Shown piece by piece: positions 8,717 through 15,709 of a stretch of 64,000 nt of DNA; position 1 is the first letter of the stretch, and the number at the start of each line of letters is the position of its first letter. The DNA comes from Nocardioides sp. SYSU D00065. GTDB taxonomy: Bacteria; Actinomycetota; Actinomycetes; Propionibacteriales; Nocardioidaceae. A model generated the notes under the pieces. It made no database searches and was not told where the DNA came from. It saw nothing but the letters and a program-made list of their open reading frames with translations. Made by a program: the position numbers and the translations under genes. Where the stretch lies: NCBI RefSeq assembly GCF_017916425.1, contig NZ_JAFMSX010000001.1, forward strand, positions 1,178,001-1,242,000, read 5' to 3'.

Positions 8717-9301
8717 CTACTGCACGAGCGCGTGCAGGGCGGGCTCGGCCGCCTCGAGCGGCAGGTGCCCGAGCGTGATCAGCTGCGCCATCCCGTGGAC
8801 CGTGGACCAGAGCGCGGCCGACAGCGCCATCGGGTCGCGTCCCTCGTAGCCCGGCTCCCGCACCAGCGCGGCCACCTCGCTGCCCAGCAGCTCCTCGTTG
8901 CGGGCGATCAGGGGCGCCATTCCCGCGCTGGGCGAGCCTGCTGCGCAGTAGTCGGGGTCGAAGACGAGGGAGAACGCCTGGGGATGCGCCGCGGCGTAGC
9001 GCACGTAGGCCAGCCCGAGCGCGCGGACCCGTTCGACCGGCCCCTCGGCCGCAGCGACGGCCTTCTCCTGGGCGTCGAGCAGCGCAGCCATGCCGCGGAC
9101 CCCGAGCGCGCCGAGCAGCGCCGCGCGGTCGCCGAAGTGGTGGTAGGGCGCGTTGTGGCTGACCCCGGCGCGCCGGGCGACCTCGCGGAGGCTGATCTTC
9201 GCCGCCGAGGTGGTCTCGAGCAGCTCGAGCGCGGCGTCCTCCAGCGCGACATGGAGGTTTCCGTGGTGATAGCCCCCGCTGGATCTTGACATGCGCAACA
9301 T
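8717..9301 (-). CDS. TetR-family regulator with WHG-type C-terminal domain
   Basis: A 194-residue repressor-type protein. The helix-turn-helix is at about residues 28-60 (ISLREVARRAGVSHNAPYHHFGDRAALL), and the C-terminal ligand-binding domain resembles the WHG group of TetR regulators. The start at 9301 has GGAG 4 nt upstream; an in-frame ATG three codons later has poorer spacing. It is divergent from a flavodoxin-fold oxidoreductase at 9358, and the 6-bp inverted repeat CAACAT/ATGTTG at 9296-9316 lies across its start codon. I infer it represses itself and the oxidoreductase. The ligand is unknown; a quinone or electrophile would fit the neighbour. Confidence 0.88.
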   Translation of the reverse strand: MLRMSRSSGGYHHGNLHVALEDAALELLETTSAAKISLREVARRAGVSHNAPYHHFGDRAALLGALGVRGMAALLDAQEKAVAAAEGPVERVRALGLAYVRYAAAHPQAFSLVFDPDYCAAGSPSAGMAPLIARNEELLGSEVAALVREPGYEGRDPMALSAALWSTVHGMAQLITLGHLPLEAAEPALHALVQ

Positions 9302-9316
9302 CGTACTCCAATGTTG
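9296..9316. promoter_or_regulatory. Candidate TetR operator
   Basis: Inverted repeat CAACAT (9296-9301), 9-bp spacer, ATGTTG (9311-9316), lying between the divergent TetR and oxidoreductase genes and overlapping the TetR start codon. Position and symmetry fit an autoregulatory operator. Confidence 0.5.
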
Positions 9317-9357
9317 GCAGTGTCCACTTTCTTGACACCGTCCAGATCGGAATCGCC

Positions 9358-9966
9358 ATGTCCCACGTCCTCGTCATCGACGGCCACCCCGACCCGCGCT
9401 CGCTCACCGCCGCGCTCGCCTCGAGCTATGCGGCCGGTGCGGGCGCCGACGCACTCGCACTCCCTCTGCGCGACCTCCACTTCGACGTGAACCTGCGCAC
9501 CGGCTACCGCACGCCGCAGGACCTCGAGCCCGACCTCGTCCGAGCCCAGGAGCTGCTGCGCTGGGCCGATCACGTCGCCGTCTTCACCCCGCTGTGGTGG
9601 GGCTCGGTGCCCGCCCTGCTCAAGGGGTTCTTCGACCGCACCCTCGAGCGCGGCTGGGCCTTCCGCTACAAGGACAACGGCATGCCCGAGGGCCTGCTGG
9701 CCGGGCGCACCGGCCGGCTCGCGGTCACCTCGGACTCGCCCCGGTGGTACCTCCCGCTCGTCGGCGACACCACTGCCAAGCAGGTGCGCGGGCGGACTAT
9801 GGAGTTCTGCGGGATCAAGCCCACCCGGCTCACCCGCTACGCCGGCGTACGCGGGCGCAGCGAGGCCGAGATCGCGGCCTGGATCCGCGAGGCGGCCGAC
9901 CTGGGGGCGAGCGACGCCGCCCGCGCCGGCGGCGTACGCCGTGAGCTCACGGCCGCGAGCCGCTGA
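9358..9966 (+). CDS. Flavodoxin-fold NAD(P)H quinone oxidoreductase
   Basis: A 202-residue protein of the NQO1/KefF/MdaB flavodoxin-like family, expected to bind FAD or FMN and reduce quinones with NAD(P)H in two-electron steps. It starts with the strand and phosphate-binding loop VLVIDGHPDPRSLTAAL, and the TPLWWGSVPALLKGFFDR segment (about residues 80-97) is the typical active-site and dimer region. The C-terminus is normal for the family. It is divergent from a TetR gene with a shared operator candidate, which suggests induction by a toxic quinone or electrophile. The ATG at 9358 is chosen because the upstream extension overlaps the operator. Its stop is 3 nt from the convergent miaA stop. 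Confidence 0.85.
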   Translation: MSHVLVIDGHPDPRSLTAALASSYAAGAGADALALPLRDLHFDVNLRTGYRTPQDLEPDLVRAQELLRWADHVAVFTPLWWGSVPALLKGFFDRTLERGWAFRYKDNGMPEGLLAGRTGRLAVTSDSPRWYLPLVGDTTAKQVRGRTMEFCGIKPTRLTRYAGVRGRSEAEIAAWIREAADLGASDAARAGGVRRELTAASR

Positions 9967-9969
9967 ACC

Positions 9970-10896
9970 TCAGCCCTGCAGCCGCTCGACTGCCCGGACC
10001 GCCTGCTCGACGCGGCCCGGGTCGTCGTGCGCGACCCAGACGGTGCGGGGGTCCTTGCGGAACCAGGAGTCCTGGCGTCGGGCGAAGCGCCGCGTGGCGG
10101 TCTTCGTCTGCTCGATCGCCTCAGCGAGCGTGCGGTCTCCGGCGAGGAAGCCCATCACCTCGCGGTATCCGATGGCGCGAGGAGCGGTGCGACCCGCGGC
10201 GAGGCCGCGCGCCAGCAGCGCCTCCACCTCCTCGACGAACCCGGCGGCGAACATCTGGTCCACCCGCCGGCCGATCCGCTCGTCGAGCGTCGGCCGGTCG
10301 ATGTCCACCCCGACCTGCACGGTCAGCGGGTCGGCGTACTCCAGGCGCGGCAGGCTCGCGCTGAACGGTCGCCCCGTGAGGGCGACCACCTCCAGTGCGC
10401 GTACGACGCGGCGCCCGTTGTCGGGCTGGATCTGTGCGGCAGCCTCCGGGTCCACGCCGGCCAGCCGGGCGTGCAGCGCCCGGCTGCCCAGCCGCTCGAG
10501 CTCGGCCTCGAGCTCGCGGCGCAGGGAGTCGTCGGTGCCGGGGAACTCGAAGCGGTCGACGATCGCGCGGGTGTAGAGCGCGGACCCGCCCACGAGCACC
10601 GGTGTGGCGCCGCGGCTGCGGACGTCGGCGACCGCCTCACGCGCCCACTCCTGGAACAGCGCCACGGTGGCCGGTTCGGTGACCTCGAGGACGTCGAGGA
10701 GGTGGTGTGCGATGCCGCGCCGCTCCCCCGCCGGCAGCTTGGCGGTGCCGATGTCCATGCCGCGGTAGACCTGCATCGCGTCGGTGTTGACGACCTCTCC
10801 CCCGACCCGCTCGGCGAGGTCGAGGCTGAGCCCGGTCTTGCCCGACGCGGTGGCGCCCACGACGGCGACGATCGGCTGCGGCATCGGATCGGGCAC
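9970..10896 (-). CDS. miaA: tRNA dimethylallyltransferase MiaA
   Basis: A 308-residue enzyme that transfers a dimethylallyl group to A37 of tRNAs reading UNN codons. The P-loop GATASGKT is at about residues 14-21, NTDAMQVYRGMDIGTAK follows, and the DVL and FRKDP segments near the C-terminus match the family. The product is the substrate of MiaB, whose gene is at 27163-28665. In related actinobacteria miaB and miaA are close together; here about 16 kb separate them. The GTG at 10896 has a -10-like GACAAT ending 6 nt upstream, fitting a leaderless mRNA. An ATG at 10884 is the alternative start. Confidence 0.95.
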   Translation of the reverse strand: MPDPMPQPIVAVVGATASGKTGLSLDLAERVGGEVVNTDAMQVYRGMDIGTAKLPAGERRGIAHHLLDVLEVTEPATVALFQEWAREAVADVRSRGATPVLVGGSALYTRAIVDRFEFPGTDDSLRRELEAELERLGSRALHARLAGVDPEAAAQIQPDNGRRVVRALEVVALTGRPFSASLPRLEYADPLTVQVGVDIDRPTLDERIGRRVDQMFAAGFVEEVEALLARGLAAGRTAPRAIGYREVMGFLAGDRTLAEAIEQTKTATRRFARRQDSWFRKDPRTVWVAHDDPGRVEQAVRAVERLQG

Positions 10897-10918
10897 AAGT
10901 CGATTGTCCCAGCCCGGC

Positions 10919-10924
10919 TACGCT
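10919..10924 (+). promoter_or_regulatory. -10 box of the antitoxin-like gene, leaderless type
   Basis: TACGCT ends 7 nt before the ATG at 10932. A minus-strand -10 candidate for miaA (GACAAT, 10903-10908) is only 10 bp away, so the two divergent promoters are closely packed. Confidence 0.5.
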
Positions 10925-10931
10925 CGCCGGC

Positions 10932-11249
10932 ATGGGATTCCTGGACAAGGCCAAGGACAAGCTGACCAAGGTCGTCGACGAGCACGGCGACAAGATCACC
11001 CAGGGCATCGACAAGGCCGGGCAGGTCGTCAACGAGAGGACCGGCGGCAAGCACGCGGACAAGGTCGAGAAGGCCACCGGCAAGGCGCGCGAGACGCTCG
11101 ACCAGCACCGCAGCACGGGCGGCACCGCTGGCGGCACGGACGACGCTCCCGCCACCCCGCCGCCGGCCGGTCCCGCGGGCGACCCCCTGCGCCCCGAGAC
11201 TCAGCAGCCCGGACTGCCCACCGACCCCACCAACCCTGCCACCGGCTGA
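10932..11249 (+). CDS. Rv0909/MT0933-type antitoxin-like protein
   Basis: A 105-residue protein. The first 60 residues (GFLDKAKDKL, DKITQGIDKAG, RTGGKHADKVEKA) match the MT0933 antitoxin-like family, named after M. tuberculosis Rv0909. The rest is a Pro/Gly/Ala-rich tail that looks disordered. In M. tuberculosis the Rv0909 antitoxin precedes the SRPBCC-fold toxin Rv0910; no such gene follows here, the next gene being a NUDIX hydrolase. It is therefore either an orphan antitoxin or a protein with another role, since many genomes carry lone copies. The mRNA is probably leaderless. Confidence 0.75.
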   Translation: MGFLDKAKDKLTKVVDEHGDKITQGIDKAGQVVNERTGGKHADKVEKATGKARETLDQHRSTGGTAGGTDDAPATPPPAGPAGDPLRPETQQPGLPTDPTNPATG

Positions 11250-11257
11250 GCAGCCCC

Positions 11258-11263
11258 TAGGTT
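11258..11263 (+). promoter_or_regulatory. -10 box of the NUDIX gene, leaderless type
   Basis: TAGGTT followed by 6 nt and the GTG start at 11270. Confidence 0.5.
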
Positions 11264-11269
11264 GGGCCG

Positions 11270-11758
11270 GTGACCGACCGCTTCGTGCTCGTCCCCGCCT
11301 CCTACGTCTACCTGCTGCGCGACGGCGCCGAGGGCCCCGAGGTCCTGCTCCAGCTGCGACAGGGCACGCCCTACATGAACGGGCACTGGGCGGCCGCCGC
11401 TGCCGGGCACGTGGAGCGCGGCGAGACGGCGTACGACGCCGCGCGCCGCGAGGCGGTGGAGGAGCTCGGCATCACCGACCTGGAGCTCGAGTTCGCCTTC
11501 ACGATGCAGCGCACCCAGCACGCGGACGCGATCGACGAGCGGGTGGACTGGTTCTTCACCGCCCGGTCGTGGACGGGCAAGCCCCGAGTCGTGGAGCCGG
11601 AGAAGTGTGCGGAGATCCGGTGGTGCCGGCTCGACCGGCTGCCGGAGCCGATGGTCCCGCACGAGGCGCACGCACTGGCGCACCTCGGCAGCGGGGCGGC
11701 GTACCTCACCTTCGGGTGGGAGCAGCAGGACCGGCCTCGTCCCGCCCCCCGGGGGTAG
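11270..11758 (+). CDS. NUDIX hydrolase
   Basis: A 162-residue pyrophosphohydrolase of the NUDIX family, which cleaves nucleoside diphosphates linked to another group. The NUDIX box is complete at about residues 45-67: GHVERGETAYDAARREAVEELGI, with the Gly, the REAVEE metal-binding glutamates and the final Gly in register (GX5EX7REUXEEXGU). Surrounding sequence (TYLLRDG at the start, EIRWCRLDRLP near the end) resembles MutT-like and dCTP pyrophosphatase-like members, but the substrate cannot be assigned. The GTG start has a -10 box 6 nt upstream, so the mRNA is probably leaderless. Confidence 0.9.
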   Translation: MTDRFVLVPASYVYLLRDGAEGPEVLLQLRQGTPYMNGHWAAAAAGHVERGETAYDAARREAVEELGITDLELEFAFTMQRTQHADAIDERVDWFFTARSWTGKPRVVEPEKCAEIRWCRLDRLPEPMVPHEAHALAHLGSGAAYLTFGWEQQDRPRPAPRG

Positions 11759-11811
11759 CCGGGACGACGGCGGGACGACAGGATCGTGCGACCTGAACAG
11801 GGAGGGAAACC

Positions 11812-12102
11812 ATGGACAGCGACAACCTGAGCCCGATGCCCACGCCGACCACCGAGGACCCCGAGCTGCACCCGGGCGGCGCGGACGCGCTCGAGGAGGA
11901 CCCCGCGGACAACGGCCTGGGGCGCGACCTGCAGCCGGAGGGGAACCCCGCCGCGGACGACGTGCCCGAGGCGATCTCGGAGCCGGACGACAAGCAGCAG
12001 GCTCCTGACGAGGACACCTCGCACCAGGAGGCCGGGGAGCCCGTCGGTGACCCGGACGCCGGTCAGGAGGCCGAGGACGGTTCGCCGGAGCCTCCGGCCT
12101 GA
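11812..12102 (+). CDS. Small acidic disordered protein
   Basis: A 96-residue protein of unknown function, preceded by GGGAGGGAAACC, a strong ribosome-binding site. It is very rich in Asp, Glu, Pro, Gly and Ala with almost no hydrophobic residues, so it is probably disordered. I see no known domain, signal peptide or membrane segment. Codon positions look real: the third position is strongly GC-biased and there is a good start signal. The 3' end is followed by 100 bp and then a palindromic repeat. Confidence 0.6.
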   Translation: MDSDNLSPMPTPTTEDPELHPGGADALEEDPADNGLGRDLQPEGNPAADDVPEAISEPDDKQQAPDEDTSHQEAGEPVGDPDAGQEAEDGSPEPPA

Positions 12103-12200
12103 GCGTTCTCGGGGTCTTCGGCTGGGGCTTCGAGTGAGGTCTGTGGCTGAGGTCGCCTGGCTGAGGTCTTTGGCTAGCCCCGTGACTGGCCCGCGCCAAC

Positions 12201-12274
12201 AGCGTGGAGGATCCGGGTCACCTAGTGGCTCGGATCCTCCATGATCCTGCAGGGATCCCCGGCTAGCCGGGGAT
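12201..12274. repeat. Palindromic repeat copy A (two modules)
   Basis: Module 1 pairs 12201-12215 with 12231-12245 (GTGGAGGATCCG against CGGATCCTCCAT, nearly perfect). Module 2 is the 21-bp palindrome 12254-12274 centred on GGCTAGCC. It lies between convergent 3' ends and is in the same orientation as copy B at 13336, so the two copies bracket the gene between them. 12103-12200 shows no gene. Confidence 0.8.
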
Positions 12275-12289
12275 TCCCACCCGCCCGTC

Positions 12290-13270
12290 TCAAGCGACCC
12301 GCGCCACCGCGCAGTCGACCCCGCACGGCCGCGCAGCGGGCCAGCCGTCGCGCTCGAGCAGCGCTGACAGCTTGGCCGCGGTGGAGCACGGCCGGCCGAC
12401 CACCTGCCCGTACGTCAACCGCACGGTGCCGCGGCCCTCGACCGCCGCGTCGAGGTCGCGCTCGAAGTCGCGGTCGCGCTGCTCGGCCGTGTCGTGCCAG
12501 AGCCGGCCGTCGAGCTCGACGAGGCGCTCGCCGTATGCCACGTCCCGGTAGACGACCCCGCTCGCCGTCCCGGCACGGAGCTGGCGCTGAGCGCGCGGCA
12601 ACCCGTGCGGCTGCTCGACCAGTGTGAGGAAGGCGTGCTCGAGCACCGAGCAGGTGCCGGCCGCCACGTCGCTCAGCACCCCGGCGAGGAAGTCCCGCCG
12701 GGAAGCGCGGCTGCGGCTCGCCAGGGCTGCCTGCATGCGTACGGCGGTCGTGTGTCGCCCCTGGACGGCGCGGGCGACCACGCCAATCGCCGCGATGTCC
12801 TCTGCGGCCGCCAGCGCCACGTCGAGCGCCGCCTCCTCGTAGCGCAGCCGCGGCGGCCCGAGGTGCCACTGGACGCGTTCGTCGAGATCGAAGGTGCGCA
12901 CGACGTTGACGCCCGCGGGCGCGACGACCCGCCGCTCGCGTGGCACCGCCACCACCATCGGACCTCGCTCGACGCCCCCGGCGCGCCCGGGCCCGTCGGC
13001 GGCACGCATGGCCGACTCGCCGGCGAGGGCTGCGCCCCGTTCGCGCGTCGATCCTGCGACCGGGCGCCCGCACACCAGGACGGCTCCCCAGGCCCGCTGC
13101 ACCCACGTCGGCGACCCGGTGTGGTCGACGTACACCCCTGCGAAGAGCGGCGTGAGCTCGCGGCGGCGCACCAGGCGGCGTACGTCGTGCAGCGCCAGGT
13201 CGAGATCGAGCAGCTGCGCGCGGGTCACGACGCCGCCCTGGCGAGCGAGCAGTGCCTGCAGTCGGTCCAT
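12290..13270 (-). CDS. AbiEi-antitoxin-like / DUF559 nuclease-fold protein
   Basis: A 326-residue protein. Residues 1-50 (LLARQGGVVTRAQLLDLDL, LFAGVYVDH) match the winged-helix N-terminus of type IV AbiEi-like antitoxins. The C-terminal 90 residues (YGERLVELDGRLWHD, RDRDFERD, VRLTYGQVV) resemble the DUF559/Vsr-like PD-(D/E)XK fold, with E and D of VELDG as the likely acidic pair. No AbiEii nucleotidyltransferase toxin is nearby. The ATG at 13270 has GGTGAG upstream; two longer readings lack a site. Directly oriented copies of a two-module repeat flank it within 20 bp downstream and 66 bp upstream. It may be a DNA-binding or nuclease protein, perhaps linked to the repeats. Confidence 0.65.
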   Translation of the reverse strand: MDRLQALLARQGGVVTRAQLLDLDLALHDVRRLVRRRELTPLFAGVYVDHTGSPTWVQRAWGAVLVCGRPVAGSTRERGAALAGESAMRAADGPGRAGGVERGPMVVAVPRERRVVAPAGVNVVRTFDLDERVQWHLGPPRLRYEEAALDVALAAAEDIAAIGVVARAVQGRHTTAVRMQAALASRSRASRRDFLAGVLSDVAAGTCSVLEHAFLTLVEQPHGLPRAQRQLRAGTASGVVYRDVAYGERLVELDGRLWHDTAEQRDRDFERDLDAAVEGRGTVRLTYGQVVGRPCSTAAKLSALLERDGWPAARPCGVDCAVARVA

Positions 13271-13335
13271 GCCGCTCACCTTCCGGCACCGGCCGACGCC
13301 GCGCGACCGACTCTCCACAGGCTGTGGACAACACC

Positions 13336-13410
13336 ATCGTGGAGGATCCGTGTCGCTGGGTGGCTCGGATCCTCCACGATCCTGCAGGGATCCCCGGCTA
13401 GCCGGGGATC
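13336..13410. repeat. Palindromic repeat copy B (two modules)
   Basis: Module 1 has perfect 15-bp arms (13336-13350 with 13366-13380, ATCGTGGAGGATCCG) around a 15-nt loop. Module 2 is a perfect 22-bp palindrome at 13389-13410 centred on GGCTAGCC. It lies after glycerate kinase and before the AbiEi-like gene, both on the minus strand, so it is placed to terminate the kinase transcript. Confidence 0.85.
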
Positions 13411-13459
13411 GCAACCGCAGCGACCCCCGCAGCGACCCCCGCAGGCCCGCCGCGAGACC

Positions 13460-14557
13460 TCAGCCCAGGTAGCGGCGCGCGACCAGCGCGCCCAGGTCGG
13501 TCAGCAGCCGGTCCGGCTCGCGCAGGCAGACGTCGACGTCGGGCTCGAGGTCGGTCAGCGCGTGGGCGCCGGCGAAGCCGGCGGCGGCCACCTGGTCGGC
13601 GGTGAGCAGGCTGCGCCCGCACACCGCGACCACCGGAACGCCGACCCGCGCGGCGGCGGTGGCCACGCCGACCGGCGCCTTGCCGCGCAGGCTCTGCTCG
13701 TCGAGCGACCCCTCGCCGGTGATGACCAGGTCCGCCCCGGGCACCCGGTCGGCGAACCCGAGCAGGTCGAGCATCAGGTCGATGCCGGGCCGCAGCTCGG
13801 CGCCGAGCACCGCGACGAGGCCGAAGCCCACGCCGCCGGCCGCTCCCGCGCCCGGCTGGTCTCGGCGGTCGGTCCCGGTTGCGGCTGCGACCGCATCGGC
13901 CCAGCGCACCAGCCGGGCGTCGAGGAGGGCGACCTGCTCGGGCGTGGCGCCCTTCTGCGGCGCGTACACCGCGGCCGCGCCCTCCGGACCGGTCAGCGGG
14001 TTGTCCACGTCGCAGGCGACCACGATGCGCGACTGTGCGAGCGCGGGGTGCAGGCCGGACAGGTCGAGGTGCACGTCCGACGACAGGTCGTGCGGGTCGA
14101 CCGCCGCCCCCAGCGCAGCCAGCATCCCGACCCCGCCGTCGGTGCTGGCGCTGCCGCCGATCCCGATCACGAGGTCGCGGCACCCCGCGTCCAGCGCGGC
14201 CGCGACGACCTCGCCGAGCCCGCGGCTCGTCGCGGTCGTCGGAGCAGGTACGCCGCCGGGCAGGCGGGCCAGCCCGCACGCGTCGGCCATCTCCACGACC
14301 GCGGTCGTGCCGCGCCGGGCGTACGCCGTCGCCACCGGCTCGCCGGTCGGCCCGCTCGCGACCACCGGCACCCGCTCGAACCCACTCGCGACGGCCGCGT
14401 CGAGGGTGCCGTCGCCGCCGTCGGCGACGGGTAGGACGTCGACGACCGCCTCGGGTCGCACCCGGCGCAGGCCCGTCGCCAGGGCGCGCGCGACCTCGTG
14501 GGCGGGGAGGGACCCCTTGAACTTGTCGGGCGCGACCAGCACGCGTGGCGTCGTCAT
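13460..14557 (-). CDS. glxK: Glycerate kinase (GlxK/GarK family)
   Basis: A 365-residue kinase that phosphorylates glycerate with ATP, feeding 2- or 3-phosphoglycerate into lower glycolysis. Family marks are the start VLVAPDKFKGSLPAHEVA, DGGDGT near residue 49, GIGGSASTDGG near residue 135 and TGEGSLDEQSLRGKAP near residue 275. Its ATG overlaps the LacI stop by 4 bp (ATGA), so the two are co-translated. The pair is divergent from an ABC importer and sugar-oxidation operon, which suggests glycerate or a precursor is a product of that pathway. Repeat copy B follows its stop. The phosphorylated position (2 or 3) cannot be read from sequence. Confidence 0.9.
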   Translation of the reverse strand: MTTPRVLVAPDKFKGSLPAHEVARALATGLRRVRPEAVVDVLPVADGGDGTLDAAVASGFERVPVVASGPTGEPVATAYARRGTTAVVEMADACGLARLPGGVPAPTTATSRGLGEVVAAALDAGCRDLVIGIGGSASTDGGVGMLAALGAAVDPHDLSSDVHLDLSGLHPALAQSRIVVACDVDNPLTGPEGAAAVYAPQKGATPEQVALLDARLVRWADAVAAATGTDRRDQPGAGAAGGVGFGLVAVLGAELRPGIDLMLDLLGFADRVPGADLVITGEGSLDEQSLRGKAPVGVATAAARVGVPVVAVCGRSLLTADQVAAAGFAGAHALTDLEPDVDVCLREPDRLLTDLGALVARRYLG

Positions 14558-15588
14558 GCGGGCGGCGGTGCGGTCGAGTCGCGGACCACCAGCTCGGCGC
14601 CGACCGGTCGGCGGCGGGGGCGGGCCCCCGGCTCCTTGAGCGCGAGGAGCAGCGCCTGCTCGCCCATCTCCCCCATGGGCAGCCGGACGGTGGTGAGCGA
14701 GGGGGCCAGGTCGCCCGCGACGGCGACGTCGTCGAAGCCGGTGACCGACACTTGTCCTGGGACCGAGATGCCGCGGGCGCGGAGGGCCGACAGCACGCCG
14801 ATCGCCATGTCGTCGTTGAGCGCGAGCACGGCGGTGACGCCCGGGTGTCGGTCGAGGATCTCCTCGGCGGCGGCCTTGCCGCCGGCGCGGGTGAAGTCGG
14901 CCTCCACGAGAGGTACGTCGGCGAAGTCGAGGCCGGCGGCGGTGAAGGCCGCCTCCAGACCGGTGATCCGGTCGGCGACCGTGGTGAGCCCGCGCGAGCC
15001 GGTCGCCACTGCCACCCTGCGATGGCCGAGGTCGAGCAGGTGCTGGGCGACCGAGCCGGCCCCGCCGGTGTTGTCGGGCAGCACGGCGTCCACGCCGAGG
15101 TGGTGCCGGCCGATCACCGCCACGCGACCCCCCGCACGCTGGAAGGCCTGGAGCTCGGCCTTGGCCGGCGCCTGCAGGCTCGGGTCGACCAGGCCGGATC
15201 CGGCGATGACGATGGCGCCGACGCGGTTGGCGACCAGCATCCGCAGCTGTTCGAGCTCGCGCTCGGGGTCGCGACCGGTGTGGCAGATCTGGACGGTGAG
15301 CCCCTCGCGAGCGCCGACGCCGAGCAGGCCGCTCGCGATCTCGGAGAAGTAGGGGTCGCCGATCTCGTGGACCACCAGGCCGACCGAGCGGCTCGGGCCG
15401 CCCGCGAGGCTGCGGGCGTGGACGTTGGCGACGTAGCCCAAGGAGGTCGCCACCGCGCGGACCCGCTCGGCCACCGGCACGCTCACCCCGGGCGCCCCGG
15501 ACAGGCTGCGCGAGGCGGTGGCGATCGAGACGCCGGCCGCCTCGGCCACGTCCTTGAGGCGCAGCGCGGTCGCCCGCTCCTTGTGCAT
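14554..15588 (-). CDS. LacI-family regulator of the sugar cluster
   Basis: A 344-residue regulator with the LacI HTH at residues 8-30 (LKDVAEAAGVSIATASRSLSG) and hinge helix near YVANVHARSLAGG, followed by the periplasmic-binding-protein-like effector domain. The ATG at 15588 is chosen because the longer reading has no site and the HTH normally starts within the first ten residues. Two tandem AAGCGCTT boxes at 15667-15686, in the promoter of the divergent ABC importer, are the expected LacI-type operators. I infer it represses the importer and its own kinase operon until the substrate or a product binds. The effector is unknown. Confidence 0.92.
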   Translation of the reverse strand: MHKERATALRLKDVAEAAGVSIATASRSLSGAPGVSVPVAERVRAVATSLGYVANVHARSLAGGPSRSVGLVVHEIGDPYFSEIASGLLGVGAREGLTVQICHTGRDPERELEQLRMLVANRVGAIVIAGSGLVDPSLQAPAKAELQAFQRAGGRVAVIGRHHLGVDAVLPDNTGGAGSVAQHLLDLGHRRVAVATGSRGLTTVADRITGLEAAFTAAGLDFADVPLVEADFTRAGGKAAAEEILDRHPGVTAVLALNDDMAIGVLSALRARGISVPGQVSVTGFDDVAVAGDLAPSLTTVRLPMGEMGEQALLLALKEPGARPRRRPVGAELVVRDSTAPPPA

Positions 15589-15630
15589 CTCGCCCCCTCG
15601 CGTCCGTCCCGGTCGATCCGATTGTGACCC

Positions 15631-15660
15631 TTGCCACATCCGGCGGATGCTGCCTACAGT
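15631..15660 (+). promoter_or_regulatory. Promoter of the ABC importer operon
   Basis: -35 TTGCCA (15631-15636), 18-bp spacer, -10 TACAGT (15655-15660). The LacI-type boxes begin 7 bp after the -10, covering the likely transcription start. Confidence 0.65.
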
Positions 15661-15666
15661 AGCCGA

Positions 15667-15686
15667 AAGCGCTTACGAAAGCGCTT
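15667..15686. promoter_or_regulatory. Tandem LacI-type operators
   Basis: AAGCGCTT at 15667-15674 and again at 15679-15686, each a perfect palindrome with the central CG typical of LacI/GalR operators, spaced 12 bp centre to centre. They lie between the -10 box and the start codon of the substrate-binding protein, 23 bp upstream of the ATG. Confidence 0.75.
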
Positions 15687-15709
15687 ACGCATTGGACCCG
15701 AGGAGTGAC

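Noticed and set aside
12201..13410. Insertion sequence with the AbiEi-like protein as transposase
   Set aside because: There is no DDE or HUH motif, the flanks are direct rather than inverted copies, and no target duplication is visible. It is kept only as an association.
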